Source: Liquorilactobacillus sucicola DSM 21376 = JCM 15457 (GTDB lineage Bacteria; Bacillota; Bacilli; Lactobacillales; Lactobacillaceae). From it: a stretch of DNA of 64,000 nucleotides. Numbering within the stretch: the stretch's first letter is position 1; the number at the start of each line of letters is the position of its first letter. The stretch spans positions 372,001-436,000 of the forward strand of contig NZ_BALC01000002.1 of assembly GCF_000612445.1 (NCBI RefSeq), given 5' to 3'. Positions 1 through 9,811 of the stretch are shown one piece after another. A model generated the notes under the pieces. That model made no database searches. It had not been told where the DNA came from and saw nothing but the letters and a program-made list of their open reading frames with translations. The translations under genes were made by a program, and so were the position numbers.

Positions 1-820
1 CATCCCAGATGAAGAAGTACTACCGTCATCGTGCTTAATGCTGCGAGATCAAAAGGATTTCTATAATGTGCAAACTGCTAAAACCACGCATATGTACTTT
101 AATACTTTCACATACAAGCGGCCTGTTTATGAGATTTTGCAGCATTTAAAAGTTGCTGTTGAGCATGATTGTCATGAGTTAGTTAAAGAAATGATAGCAA
201 AGCAGGCAGCATACCTTAAAAAGTTATCCTTTCCAGCAGTTAAAGATGAGCGTCAGATAAGGGTATACACTTTTGCGGAGTATTTGGACTATCTTAAGCA
301 AGAAGGAGTAAAGGTCGAGGAGTTGGTTCATACTTTTTGGAGTGAACATCAAGAAGCTGACAAACGCGAGATTGGTTTTGCCTTGCTCGATTATCTGGAT
401 AAACAAATCAATGACAACACTGCCAAAGTAATTTTGTTTTTGGCACCGCCATTTTGTCCGCATAACAGTGTTGCGCAGGACTCACATGTCTATCAGAAGC
501 TTAAAACGGCCTTAGCTGCTTATGAACAGGAAGAGGCTTTTAAGATGAAACAATTTTTTCCTTACTTATCTGATAGTAGTTATTTAGCAATTGATGAAAC
601 AGATGCAGAAATTGACCAGCTGACTAAGAACTTTCCGCTGGTCAAGGAAATCTACCCGTTGCCTTATGATAAGATGCGCTTGTTGAATATTCCGGCTGTG
701 GATATTGGTGTTTTTGGCAAGGGGGCACATACGTGGAAAGAACGAGTTTACAAGCCGTATTCATTCGAGTTTTTACCTAAATTGATTCGTGAGTTTACAA
801 CAAAAATGTGGGAAAAGTGA
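1..820 (+). CDS. M20-family peptidase, RocB-like (C-terminal part, cut by window start)
   Basis: The frame is open from base 2 with no convincing start inside the window, so this is the 3' half of a longer gene; RocB-type proteins are about 550 residues and about 270 are visible. The text resembles RocB, the M20 metallopeptidase-like arginine utilisation protein of bacilli. The C-terminal block NIPAVDIGVFGKGAHTW followed by ERVYKPYSFE is the typical end of the family, where the His is a metal ligand in M20 enzymes. The true substrate of RocB proteins is not established; a cytoplasmic amidohydrolase or dipeptidase acting on an arginine-derived compound is inferred. The next gene starts 12 bases after the stop, so it likely heads or belongs to the operon that follows. 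Confidence 0.75.
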   Translation, partial: IPDEEVLPSSCLMLRDQKDFYNVQTAKTTHMYFNTFTYKRPVYEILQHLKVAVEHDCHELVKEMIAKQAAYLKKLSFPAVKDERQIRVYTFAEYLDYLKQEGVKVEELVHTFWSEHQEADKREIGFALLDYLDKQINDNTAKVILFLAPPFCPHNSVAQDSHVYQKLKTALAAYEQEEAFKMKQFFPYLSDSSYLAIDETDAEIDQLTKNFPLVKEIYPLPYDKMRLLNIPAVDIGVFGKGAHTWKERVYKPYSFEFLPKLIREFTTKMWEK

Positions 821-831
821 GGGAAACAGTA

Positions 832-1671
832 ATGTTTGTACTTGATGGAACTTCTAAATTAAAAAAGGTTTTGGTGTGTCCCCCAACCTACTTGAAAGAG
901 GCTGCACCAATCAATGAAATCTCAAAAAAATATGCCGATCAGCCATTGGATCAAACAAGATTAGCCGCTGAATTCGAGCAGCTAATTGAAGCCTATCATC
1001 AAACTGGAGTTGAAGTTGAGTGCCAAAAAGCGGCTCCAGACATGACTAATGCAGTTTTTGCCCGTGATTTTGGGGGCTGTGTCAAGGAGGGGTATATTTT
1101 AGGAAGATTTAAAAAGGAACTGCGCTTCCCTGAAAGAAAAGCGTATGAGAAAAAAATGAAAGAACTAGGAATCCCTAAGATAGCAGAAATTAAGCGAGGT
1201 TATTTTGAAGGTGGGGATTTTGCTTTTTTGACAGAAAAAGTGATTGCAGTTGGGATTATCGATCGTACGAATGAAGAGGGATTTGAAGAACTTAAGACAA
1301 AGTTGGAGCCTTTGGGATACGAGGTTTATCCAGTTCCTGCAGATCCGCGCTATTTGCACCTTGATATGTGTTTCAACTTAGTTGAGGATCATCTGGCCGT
1401 GGCCTATAAAGAGGGGCTACCGGCATCATTCCTAGAATTGCTTAACACGCTAAAAATCGAGATAATTCCGGTCCCAGAAGAAGCTATCTTTAAACATGGC
1501 TGCAACTTAGAAAGCTTGGGAGCTAAACGTGTCCTTTCCTTGAAACAAAATACTGCAGTTAACGATGCTCTGCGTGTGCATGGAATGGATGTAATCGAGC
1601 TAGACATATCAGAGACTTTGAAAGCAGGCGGTGGCCCGCACTGTATGACCTTTCCGCTTCAACGCGGTTAA
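832..1671 (+). CDS. DDAH/citrullinase-like amidinohydrolase
   Basis: Member of the pentein guanidino-modifying superfamily (dimethylarginine dimethylaminohydrolase, arginine deiminase and citrullinase relatives), about 279 residues. Visible landmarks are ARDFG, the substrate-binding FEGGDF, a His in YLHLDMCF, and the catalytic Cys near residue 271 in GGGPHCMTF. Family members attack a guanidino or ureido carbon through a Cys thioimidate; the exact substrate (methylarginine, arginine, citrulline or another guanidino acid) cannot be read from the sequence. ATG 832 is preferred over ATG 808 because GTGAGGG lies 8 bases upstream of it. The gene follows the RocB-like gene by 11 bases and precedes an amino-acid ABC importer, which suggests catabolism of an imported arginine derivative. 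Confidence 0.8.
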   Translation: MFVLDGTSKLKKVLVCPPTYLKEAAPINEISKKYADQPLDQTRLAAEFEQLIEAYHQTGVEVECQKAAPDMTNAVFARDFGGCVKEGYILGRFKKELRFPERKAYEKKMKELGIPKIAEIKRGYFEGGDFAFLTEKVIAVGIIDRTNEEGFEELKTKLEPLGYEVYPVPADPRYLHLDMCFNLVEDHLAVAYKEGLPASFLELLNTLKIEIIPVPEEAIFKHGCNLESLGAKRVLSLKQNTAVNDALRVHGMDVIELDISETLKAGGGPHCMTFPLQRG

Positions 1672-1692
1672 TATTGAATTGGAGGAATAATT

Positions 1693-2520
1693 ATGAAGAT
1701 GACATTCAAAAAAACTTTAGGAATGTTGGGAACAGCCATGGTGTTAGGACTTGTTTTAGCAGGTTGCGGTAATAAAAATGCAGACAATAGTGTTAAGAAG
1801 ATTCAAGATAAGAAAACCTTGGTTGTTGGCACATCAGCTGATTATGCACCATTCGAATTTCCAATCATGCAGAATGGTAAAAAGAAAATCGTCGGGTACG
1901 ATATGATGATCGCACAAAAGATTGCAGATGATTTGGGCGTTAAGCTCAAGATTGAGAATACAGAATTCCCCTCATTAATTTCGGAGTTGAAAAACAATAA
2001 AATTGACTTGATCATGGCCGGAATGGTTTCAACTAATGAACGTAAAAAGGCGGTCGCTTTTTCTAAATCCTATTACACGGTGGAAAATGTCTTGCTAGTT
2101 CAGAAGAAAGACGCAAATAATTTCAATCGTGTTTCAGATGTTAAGGGAAAACAAATCGGAGCTCAACAGACAACCACACAAGAGTCAATTGCTAAATCAC
2201 AATTGAAAGGAAGCAATGTTGTAACGGAAGGAGTGCTAACAGGGCTGACGACTGAATTGTCGCAAGGTAAATTGAGCGGAGTGGTAGTAGAAAATGAAAT
2301 TGCTAATAACTACATCAGACAGCATCCTGACAAGTACGCAATCGCCAAAGTTAAGCTAACGACACCAAAAGACCAGCGTTCAGTGAATATTGCAGCTCGT
2401 AAATCAGATAAGGCCCTGATAAAGCGTGTAAATAAGCAGATCACCAAACTAGAAAAAAGTGGTGAGTTAGACAAGATGTTTAAGAAAGCTGAGGATTTAC
2501 AAGCAAAAAGTTCAGACTAA
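1693..2520 (+). CDS. Amino acid ABC transporter substrate-binding lipoprotein (family 3)
   Basis: 275-residue extracytoplasmic binding protein. The N-terminus is a lipoprotein signal: basic start, hydrophobic stretch, then lipobox LAGC with the modified Cys at residue 25. The mature part begins with LVVGTSADYAPFEF and has the G-YD-M--A--IADDLG pattern and STNERKKAVAFSKSYYT block of solute-binding family 3 (polar amino acids such as Arg, His, Gln). GGAGGAATAATT directly precedes the ATG. It is followed by the matching permease and ATPase, making a complete GlnHPQ-like importer. An arginine-like or guanidino ligand is inferred from the adjacent hydrolase only. Confidence 0.9.
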   Translation: MKMTFKKTLGMLGTAMVLGLVLAGCGNKNADNSVKKIQDKKTLVVGTSADYAPFEFPIMQNGKKKIVGYDMMIAQKIADDLGVKLKIENTEFPSLISELKNNKIDLIMAGMVSTNERKKAVAFSKSYYTVENVLLVQKKDANNFNRVSDVKGKQIGAQQTTTQESIAKSQLKGSNVVTEGVLTGLTTELSQGKLSGVVVENEIANNYIRQHPDKYAIAKVKLTTPKDQRSVNIAARKSDKALIKRVNKQITKLEKSGELDKMFKKAEDLQAKSSD

Positions 2521-2545
2521 GTGGATCAAGTAAAGGGGGAATAAT

Positions 2546-3232
2546 ATGTTTGATTTTTTAAAGCAGTACTATCCAGTTTTTGTTGAAGGAACTGCCCAGA
2601 CGATTATTATTTCAATAATTGGTATCATGATCGGAATTTTACTTGGTTTGGTTTTTGTGATGATGCGGCTTTCTAAGCTAAAATTTCTTTCATACATTGC
2701 ACGTGTTTACATTGCGATTGTCAGGGGAACACCTGCTATGATTCAAGTAATGCTGATCTATTATACTTTGTCAAAAGTTCTGGAAGTTCCTCAGATTCAG
2801 TTTCTGGGGTCTGGACTTGATCGTGTGATCCCAGGTTCGATCGCTTTGGGTATCAATTCGGGTGCATATACGGCTGAGATTTTTCGGTCAGGCATCATTT
2901 CAATTTCAAACGGTCAGACAGAAGCAGGACTGTCATTGGGACTAAGCGATAGGACCACGATGTTTTCAATTGTTTTACCTCAAGCAGTGCGCAACATCCT
3001 ACCAGCATTAGGGAATGAATTTATTTCTCTGGTAAAAGAGTCCTCAGTCCTTTTTTATATCGGGGTCCAGGAAGTTACTGCGCAGGCTTTGGGTGTTGGT
3101 GGAACCTTATACGATTTTGTACCGCCTCTGATCGTTGCCGCTTTGATTTATTTTGTCCTGACTTTCATCTTGTCACAGCTGATGCAGCTGTTGGAGAAAA
3201 AAATGGGGCGCAAGTATCTGCGGAGCAATTAG
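2546..3232 (+). CDS. Amino acid ABC transporter permease (HisM/GlnP family)
   Basis: 228-residue integral membrane protein with about five transmembrane segments. Near the N-terminus is the family signature [13 protein letters not shown]. The cytoplasmic EAA loop that docks to the ATPase is visible around residues 115-155 ([13 protein letters not shown], then EAGLSLGLS and [16 protein letters not shown]). It starts 25 bases after the binding protein with RBS AAAGGGGGA and lies just before the ATPase, so the three form one transcription unit. A single permease gene implies a homodimeric channel. The substrate is probably a polar amino acid. Confidence 0.92.
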   Translation: MFDFLKQYYPVFVEGTAQTIIISIIGIMIGILLGLVFVMMRLSKLKFLSYIARVYIAIVRGTPAMIQVMLIYYTLSKVLEVPQIQFLGSGLDRVIPGSIALGINSGAYTAEIFRSGIISISNGQTEAGLSLGLSDRTTMFSIVLPQAVRNILPALGNEFISLVKESSVLFYIGVQEVTAQALGVGGTLYDFVPPLIVAALIYFVLTFILSQLMQLLEKKMGRKYLRSN

Positions 3233-3248
3233 AGAGGGGTTGGCAGAA

Positions 3249-3992
3249 TTGAGTGGCGAAAAAAATATTATCGAAGTTAACGGTCTTAAGAAAGCATTTG
3301 GCGCTAACGTGGTTTTAAAAGATGTGTCATTTGAGGTAAAAAAATCAGAAAAAGTTGTTTTGATTGGAGCTTCAGGAAGCGGAAAAAGTACGCTGTTGCG
3401 CTGTCTAAATCGGCTTGAAGATGATTATGAAGGAAGTGTTTTGTTTGAAGGCGAGAATGTTAATGGTGCCAGCAAAGAAAAGTTACGGTTACTGCGGCAG
3501 AAGATGGGGATGGTTTTTCAGCAATTCAATCTTTTTCCCCATAAAACAGTTCTGGAAAACATTACCTTTTCACCCATAAAATTAAAAATTGCTAATTCAC
3601 AGGCTGCCATTGCACATGCACATGAATTGCTGGAACAAGTAGGTTTGTCAGAGAAAGCCGATGCTTATCCGCAGTCGCTATCAGGCGGGCAGCAGCAGCG
3701 TGTCGCAATTGCCCGTGCTCTGGCAATGAAGCCTGAAGTCATGCTCTTTGACGAACCGACTTCAGCACTCGATCCTGAAATGGTAGGGGATGTTTTAGAT
3801 GTAATGGAAAGCCTGGCACAAAAAGGAATGACGATGATTATTGTCACACACGAAATGTCATTTGCACAGAATATTGCAGATAAAGTTCTCTTCATGGATG
3901 ATGGGTTGATTGCTGACAGCGGCACAGCTGAGTATATTTTTAAGGAAACCAATAATACGCGGACACGTTCATTTTTATCTAAAGTCATGTAG
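3249..3992 (+). CDS. Amino acid ABC transporter ATP-binding protein (GlnQ-like)
   Basis: About 247-residue cytoplasmic ATPase. Walker [11 protein letters not shown]-loop [12 protein letters not shown], signature [15 protein letters not shown], Walker B VMLFDEP and H-loop IIVTHEM are all intact and spaced as in polar amino acid importers. Two in-frame TTG codons can serve as start; TTG 3249 is chosen because the GAGGGG ribosome site at 3234-3239 is 9 bases upstream, while it would abut TTG 3240. The gene sits between the permease and a class III aminotransferase and completes the importer. Confidence 0.92.
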   Translation: MSGEKNIIEVNGLKKAFGANVVLKDVSFEVKKSEKVVLIGASGSGKSTLLRCLNRLEDDYEGSVLFEGENVNGASKEKLRLLRQKMGMVFQQFNLFPHKTVLENITFSPIKLKIANSQAAIAHAHELLEQVGLSEKADAYPQSLSGGQQQRVAIARALAMKPEVMLFDEPTSALDPEMVGDVLDVMESLAQKGMTMIIVTHEMSFAQNIADKVLFMDDGLIADSGTAEYIFKETNNTRTRSFLSKVM

Positions 3993-4021
3993 ATGCAGCT
4001 GTTCGTAAGGAGTGAAGTTGA

Positions 4022-5307
4022 GTGAAATCATTATATGAAAGATCATTAGCAGTTTTACCGCCAGTAGCTAAACGTGCAACAAAATTAGGAATCATACAAG
4101 GCCAAGGAGCTACCTGACTGATGAAAAAGGGGAGAAGTATCTCGATTTTGCAGCTGGAGTTGGTGTAGCTAACTGCGGTCATAATCATCCAACTGTCGTC
4201 GCGGCAGTTGAAAAACAGCTGCACAGCTTGGTCCATGGAGGACACAATGTTGTTTATTATCCTTCTTACATTGAGCTTGCAGAAAAGCTGGTTAGGCGTG
4301 TTGGTGCTGACTACAAAGTTTATTTTTCCAATAGCGGTGCAGAAGCTAATGAAGGTGCCGTTAAACTTGCCTTGAGCGTGACTAAACGAAGTGGCATTAT
4401 CACTTTTAATAGTTCTTTCCATGGGCGAACACTTTTGACCGCAGCGATGACAGCTTCAAATGCACAGTACCGTAAAAATTATGAAGGTGTCTTGCCTCCG
4501 GTTTATCATGTAGACTTCCCCGATATTTATAATACTAATCTGAGTGAAAAAGAAGAAATTGCACGTTGTTTGAATCAGCTGCAACAAGTCTTTCATAATG
4601 TATTGGCACCAACACAGACAGCCTGTATTGTGATTGAACCTGTACAGGGCGAAGGTGGTTATCTTCCAGCTCCAAAAGAATTTTTGACCAAGTTACGTGA
4701 GATTTGTGATCGTTTTGGGATTTTATTGATTTTTGATGAAGTACAAAGCGGGTATGGTCGAACAGGCGAGTTATTTGCTAAAGATCATTATGGAATTCAG
4801 CCTGATATTTTGACCTCGGCTAAGGGAATTGCTAACGGAATACCTTTGAGTGCGGTAATTGGAAAAAGTGAATACATGGACCAGTGGGAACCAGGAGCGC
4901 ATGGGGGAACATTTGGCGGTAATCCATTAGCCTGTGCAGCAGGAATTGCTGTTTTAGATATCATGAACAATGATTTTTTGCAGCATGTCAGCAAAATTGG
5001 TACTTATTTCACCGCCAGGCTGCGAGAGCTGCAGGAAAAATATCCGATTATTAGCAGTGTACGCGGGTTAGGCCTAATGGTTGCGGTCGAATTACGCGAT
5101 AAAAGCAAAGAGCCAGCAACAGAACTAGTATCACAAATTCGCAAGGAAGCTTTGGAACGACACTTGATTCTGTTGAATTGTGGTGTTTTTCATAATGTAA
5201 TTAGATTTATTCCACCTTTGATCATCGAAAAAAGTGATGTTGATAAAGCTATCACAATTCTTGACGCTAGTCTTGATGCCAGTTTAAGAAAAGTAGGTGA
5301 GAACTGA
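4022..5307 (+). pseudogene. Class III PLP-dependent aminotransferase, frameshifted near its N-terminus
   Basis: GTG 4022 follows AAGGAG (4007-4012) by 9 bases and opens a frame that reads like an aminotransferase start for 31 codons, then meets TGA at 4115. The rest of the protein continues in another frame from about 4114 (LTDEKGEKYLDFAAGVGVAN) to the end. Adding one T near 4111 would rejoin the parts as GAYLTDEKGEKY, the usual family text. Downstream the enzyme looks intact: SNSGAEANEGAVKLA, FDEVQSGYGRTG and the PLP-lysine region SAKGIANGIPLSA. The family includes ornithine, acetylornithine and 4-aminobutyrate aminotransferases. Its stop overlaps the next start (TGATG), coupling it to the aldehyde dehydrogenase, an arrangement typical of omega-amino acid breakdown. 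Whether the lesion is real or a sequencing deletion is undecided. Confidence 0.85.
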
Positions 5308-6671
5308 TGGGATATACCGTGGTCAATCCTTATAACGGAGAAGTGTTAAAAAAATTCACACCGCAGAGTAATGTTGAGGTTGCGGCGGCTTTGGAAGAAG
5401 CGGAAGAATTCTATCAAGAACAAAAGAAGATTGCAGTTAAAGTTAGGGCGGCAAAATTAAATCATTTTGGAGCAGTTCTTCTTGAGCACAGGGAAGAGCT
5501 AGCTCGTGAAGCTGCACTTAATATGGGAAAGCGACTTAGTGAAGGGCGGAACGAAATTGATTTGTGTGCCAATCTTGCCGTTTATTATGCAGAGCATGCT
5601 GAACTACTGCAGCCTAAACCTTATTCCTATGGAGAGGGAAAAACAGCCTTGCTAGAATATCATTCACTGGGGATAATCGCTAGTGTCGAACCTTGGAATT
5701 TTCCTTATTCACAAGTTGTTCGTGTTTTGGCTCCTAATTATTTGATCGGCAATCCAGTCATTTTAAAACACGCGGGTATTGTTGCTGGATGTGCAGAGTT
5801 GTTAGACCAATTGGTGCAGCAAGCTGGTTGGGAAAAAGGTGCATTCAAGAATCTTTTTATATCGCATGAACAAGTTTCACAAATCATTGCGGATAAACGT
5901 GTTCAAGGAGTTGCACTGACCGGCTCTGAAGCAGCAGGCAGAACGATCGCTAGTGCTGCCGGAAAAAGCTTAATCAAATCAACAATGGAACTGGGCGGAA
6001 GCGATGTATTTGCTATCCTAGATGATGCTGATGTGAAAACTGCTGTTATGGATGCAACTGCGGCAAGGCTACGTAATGCAGGTCAAGTCTGTACTTCAGC
6101 TAAACGTTTCATTGTAGAGAAGAAAATTGCTGCGGAATTTATTGCTGGAATCAAGCAGAGTTTTGCAACGCAAAAAATGGGTGATCCGCTTGATGAAACA
6201 ACTGAATTAGCACCGCTTTCCTCACATAGTGCAGCTGTTGAGTTGCAGGCTCAAGTTGATGCGGCAATAGAAAACGGGGCACATGTTCTTGTTGCTGGGG
6301 GGATTATTGAAGGAGAAGGTAATTTTTTCAAGCCAATTGTTTTGACAAATGTTAAACCTGATAATCCAGCATATCGACAAGAATTCTTTGGACCAGTCGC
6401 ACAGGTTTTTATCGCTGAAGATGATGAACAGGTTATCGCCTTAGCGAATGATTCGGATTTTGGATTGGCGGGAGCAGTCTATAGTGCAGATAAAGAGCGT
6501 GCACATCGTGTTGCTTCGAAGATTGAAACAGGACAGGTCTTCATTAATCGCCCTTCTGGCGCGCACCCTGAATTGCCGTTCGGCGGAGTCAAAAATTCCG
6601 GTTATGGGCGTGAGATGAGTGACCTAGGTCTATATGAGTTCACGAATCAGAAAATTATTGTTTTTAAATAA
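5307..6671 (+). CDS. NAD(P)-dependent aldehyde dehydrogenase, succinate-semialdehyde dehydrogenase-like
   Basis: 454 residues, the normal length of the compact ALDH subgroup that includes succinate-semialdehyde dehydrogenases. Landmarks: VEPWNFPYSQ (substrate and cofactor entry), LTGSEAAGRTIA (NAD binding), general base Glu228 in MELGGSD, nucleophile Cys262 in NAGQVCTSAKR, and a C-terminal PFGGVKNSGYGRE. It oxidises an aldehyde to the acid in the cytoplasm. The start overlaps the stop of the class III aminotransferase, so it probably removes the semialdehyde that enzyme makes. Candidates are succinate, glutamate or guanidinobutyrate semialdehyde; the sequence does not decide. Confidence 0.9.
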   Translation: MGYTVVNPYNGEVLKKFTPQSNVEVAAALEEAEEFYQEQKKIAVKVRAAKLNHFGAVLLEHREELAREAALNMGKRLSEGRNEIDLCANLAVYYAEHAELLQPKPYSYGEGKTALLEYHSLGIIASVEPWNFPYSQVVRVLAPNYLIGNPVILKHAGIVAGCAELLDQLVQQAGWEKGAFKNLFISHEQVSQIIADKRVQGVALTGSEAAGRTIASAAGKSLIKSTMELGGSDVFAILDDADVKTAVMDATAARLRNAGQVCTSAKRFIVEKKIAAEFIAGIKQSFATQKMGDPLDETTELAPLSSHSAAVELQAQVDAAIENGAHVLVAGGIIEGEGNFFKPIVLTNVKPDNPAYRQEFFGPVAQVFIAEDDEQVIALANDSDFGLAGAVYSADKERAHRVASKIETGQVFINRPSGAHPELPFGGVKNSGYGREMSDLGLYEFTNQKIIVFK

Positions 6672-6816
6672 AGGTCGTGGCAGTCAAGAAGTTTAGTAGC
6701 TTTGAATAACGAGTATCTTAAATTATTTGTATTTGTAGAAACAATATAAGCAAGTAAAAGTATGACGCATTTTGTGTTAAAACAGAATTCATTAGTGTAA
6801 AAGTCGGGGTGTCTAT

Positions 6817-7934
6817 ATGTCAGAATTGAAGTTACGCAGACAAGTTGACGATTGTCAGCCATATATTGCAGGGGAAACTGAAGCGGCTGTTCTCAAAAAA
6901 TATGGATTAGCATCTGTCATCAAGTTAGGATCAAATGAGAACCTTATGGGCCATATGCCAACACTCAAGCAGCAATGCGGGAGAGTTTAAAGTATGTCAA
7001 TCGTTATCCAGAAGATGACTATGTTGACTTAACTGCAACTATTGCTGCTCAGAATGGGGTGGCGAGTAAGAATGTTGCTTTGGGCAGCGGAGCAGGGAAT
7101 ATCATTGAGACAGTAGCACGTTTATTTTTGGATGAGGGAGATGAGGTGCTGTTGGCGCAGCCGACCTATCGGCTTTATCGTGAAGTTTCAACTTTAATGG
7201 GTGCAAAGGTCAAAGAAATTCCTGTTAAAGCTGATTATACCTATGACTTTACAGCTTTTAAAGCGGCTATTACTCCAAAGACCAAGTTGATTTGGCTTTG
7301 CAATCCGAATAATCCGACTGGTGCGATCAACAACCCTAAAGAAATCGAGCGATTTGTAGATGATGTTGGGGATGATGTCTGGATTGCTTTGGATGAAGCA
7401 TATGCCGACTTTATTCAATCGGGGCAGCGAGCACAGTTGACCTCTAGGCTTGATCATAAAAAAATAGTGATTATTCGGACCTTTTCTAAGTATTATGGAT
7501 TAGCCGGTGCCCGTGTCGGGTATATTTTAGCACGGCAGCAACTGATTGCTGCATACGATACAATTACCGAACCCTTCTGTGTTAACCGTGTAGGGCTCTT
7601 TGCGGCCAGAGCTTCTTTGCTCATGGACCAAGGAGAAGCAGTTGCAGTAAAAAAGGAGTTGTTGCTGCAAAGAAAGAATATTTCCAGTGAATTAGCACAT
7701 TTAGGTTTTGAAGTGATTCCATCACAGGCAAACTTTATTTTTGCCAAATTGCCAGCAGCCTTGAATGCAGTTGAATTCTGCGATCAATTGATTTCCTGTG
7801 GTGTCATTATCCGTGCTTGCAATGGTTGGGGATATCCACAGCATGTTAGAATCACAGTCGGTAAGAAAGATGAGAATATCCGCTTACTGGCAGAGGTGAA
7901 AAATCTACTTCGTGTTAAAGTTGAAGAGCAATAG
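6817..7934 (+). pseudogene. Histidinol-phosphate aminotransferase-like class I/II aminotransferase, frameshifted
   Basis: The N-terminus starts at ATG 6817 (MSELKLRRQVDD) and runs to LGSNENLMG, the substrate-binding motif of HisC-type enzymes. It then leaves frame at the GGGCC of 6948-6952 and ends at TAA after CGRV. One added G or C restores GPYANTQAAMRESLKY and the rest of the enzyme. Downstream features are intact: GSGAGNIIET, LCNPNNPTGA, LDEAYADF, and the PLP lysine in RTFSKYYGLAGARVGY. It belongs to the HisC branch, whose members also transaminate aromatic and other amino acids. No other histidine biosynthesis gene is nearby, so a catabolic role with the neighbouring aminotransferases is more likely. 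Confidence 0.82.
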
Positions 7935-7974
7935 ATACCTTTTGGCAGAGCAGTGACTACTTGAGAATGGAGCG

Positions 7975-9102
7975 ATGGCTATCGAAATAGCAAGTTTTGG
8001 AGTTGAAGAATGGCTGAACAAGTGGGAAAAGGAAGCACGCTACGATATATCGCAAAGTTCGATCGCGGCGTTGACGTTGAAAGAGTTAGTTGCTCTGGCG
8101 GGGATGACAGTTGCTGATTTTTTTGAAAAATTTAGCAACCTAGAGTTGAATTATGGATGGATTGAAGGTTCGCCAGCATTCAAAAAACTTGTGTCTGAAC
8201 TGTATCTGCAAGTTCCTGCCGTAAACATTTTGCAGACTAACGGTTCAACGGGAGCAAATATGTTAGCAATGTACGCGTTGCTTAATCCAGGCGAGCATGT
8301 GGTCACTTTGTTTCCAACTTATCAGCAGCTTTATGATATTCCGCGATCGTTGGGTGCACAGGTGGATTTTGTTCATTTAGATGAGGCAGCTGCATGGCGG
8401 CTTGACTTAGACAAGTTGGATGCGCTTGTCACTCCTGCAACTAAAATGATTTGTCTAAATAATGCAAATAATCCGACTGGTACATTGCTTGAACGCTCAG
8501 AGCTTGAACAAGTTGCTGCGATTGCACGTAAAGCAGATGCTTATGTAGTAGTTGATGAAGTCTATGCTCCTCTGGAGAACACAAGTGATATGGTATCAAT
8601 TGCAGACATTTATGAAAAGGGAATTGCGACTAATTCTTTATCTAAGACTTATTCACTGCCCGGATTGAGAATCGGCTGGATTGCTTCACAAAACACTGAA
8701 CTTATTGAGATTTTTCGCAAATATCGTGACTATACTTTGATCAGCAGTGGTGTCCTAGATGATGCGCTGGCAGTTTTAGCATTGAAAAACAGAGAGAGAA
8801 TATTGCAGCGTAACAGTAAGATAGTCAGTGAAAATTTGCAGGTTGTTAAGAATTGGGTGGAAAAAGAGCCGTGGATCGAATTGGTTCTACCCAAAAACGT
8901 TCCAACCTCATTTATCAAACTCGCTATTGCGGAGGATGATTATTCATTCTGTACCTCACTGCTAAAAAATACTGGTGTTTTGCTGGTTCCGGGGACAGCA
9001 TTTGGGATGCCACAACACGCACGTTTAGGTTATTGTTGCGACAAAGCAACTTTGAAGAGCGGATTAGCATTACTAACAGCGTATCTTCGTACTTTTGACT
9101 AA
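7975..9102 (+). CDS. Class I/II PLP-dependent aminotransferase
   Basis: 375 residues, fold type I. Visible motifs: TNGSTGANMLAMYALL (phosphate cup), NNANNPTGT, VVDEVYAPL, and the PLP lysine in NSLSKTYSLPGLRIGW. The closest named relatives I can recall are generic aminotransferases and enzymes near the capreomycidine synthase branch, which act on arginine derivatives; that link is a weak impression only. ATG 7975 is the only reasonable start because a TGA lies just upstream, but GGAG ends only 2 bases before it, an unusually short spacing. It is the last gene of the co-directional amino-acid block. Confidence 0.85.
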   Translation: MAIEIASFGVEEWLNKWEKEARYDISQSSIAALTLKELVALAGMTVADFFEKFSNLELNYGWIEGSPAFKKLVSELYLQVPAVNILQTNGSTGANMLAMYALLNPGEHVVTLFPTYQQLYDIPRSLGAQVDFVHLDEAAAWRLDLDKLDALVTPATKMICLNNANNPTGTLLERSELEQVAAIARKADAYVVVDEVYAPLENTSDMVSIADIYEKGIATNSLSKTYSLPGLRIGWIASQNTELIEIFRKYRDYTLISSGVLDDALAVLALKNRERILQRNSKIVSENLQVVKNWVEKEPWIELVLPKNVPTSFIKLAIAEDDYSFCTSLLKNTGVLLVPGTAFGMPQHARLGYCCDKATLKSGLALLTAYLRTFD

Positions 9103-9238
9103 AAATCAGTTGTCACTGGTAGCCCTATAGACTAGAGCTGAAAATACTCGAAAACCCCCACTGGACTGTGAAGATGCCTCGCTTGTTTTGGCTTTAAGCT
9201 GAAATGCTTAACTTCTGAATTGCAGCAAGTTCAAAAAG

Positions 9239-9268
9239 TTGGTGTCTTGAGCTTGAAAACGCTATACT
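9239..9268 (+). promoter_or_regulatory. Possible promoter of the hypothetical gene at 9297
   Basis: TTGGTG (9239-9244) and TATACT (9263-9268) are separated by 18 bases, and a strong AAGGAGG ribosome site follows before ATG 9297. The -35 box is poor, so this is tentative. The rest of the 9103-9296 gap shows no clear structure. Confidence 0.35.
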
Positions 9269-9296
9269 TAGCCTATAAAGCGAAGGAGGTGCAGCC

Positions 9297-9653
9297 ATGA
9301 GATTATTCAATCCCTATTTTTTTAAATATGTCCCGGCTAGTCATCGCGATCCAGAACTTAACGCTGCGTATAAGGTCGGAATAGGAAGCGAATTGGATTA
9401 TACTTGTCAAAAAGTCCAGCTTCTCTACAAAGGCAAGATTCAACCAAGAACTATCCCTAGTTTTATTTTCGTAGATGAAGAGTTATCTTCTGATAAAGCG
9501 GATTTTAAACGCATTAGTGAAGCTATGGAAGATGTGTGGGAAAAATACTTGGATACCCCAGCTGATCTGAGGGATAAAGTAAGAGATATTGATTTAACAA
9601 AAAATAAAATAAAAAAGCAATTGGGAACGGATTATTATCCAGATGAAACATAG
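9297..9653 (+). CDS. Hypothetical protein, 118 residues
   Basis: I do not recognise the family. The protein is soluble, with no signal peptide or membrane segment, and has a charged C-terminal third (residues 75-118) that is likely helical. A consensus ribosome site AAGGAGG sits 8 bases before the ATG, so it is probably expressed. It stands alone between the amino-acid block and a convergent efflux pump, with a hairpin of the dispersed repeat family after it acting as a likely terminator. Confidence 0.65.
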   Translation: MRLFNPYFFKYVPASHRDPELNAAYKVGIGSELDYTCQKVQLLYKGKIQPRTIPSFIFVDEELSSDKADFKRISEAMEDVWEKYLDTPADLRDKVRDIDLTKNKIKKQLGTDYYPDET

Positions 9654-9713
9654 TATCTAAAACAACAAACGGGTTTGATATGAGCGATCGCTGAGCATTC
9701 AGTGTTTTGATTC

Positions 9714-9786
9714 GTGAAACACATTTATACGGAATAAAAAGAGAGCTAGATCGAAAAAATTAACTTTTGATCTGTCCTCTTATTTT
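9714..9786 (-). repeat. Dispersed hairpin-tail repeat, copy A
   Basis: Reads on the minus strand as a stem-loop (GAGCTAGATC region paired with GATCTGTCCTC) next to a tail related to TTCCGTATAAACGTGTTCC. It lies between convergent genes and has T-rich ends, so it may terminate both. Ten related copies are seen in the window. Confidence 0.7.
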
Positions 9787-9811
9787 TTGTACATAATTAT
9801 TTTCATGAAAA

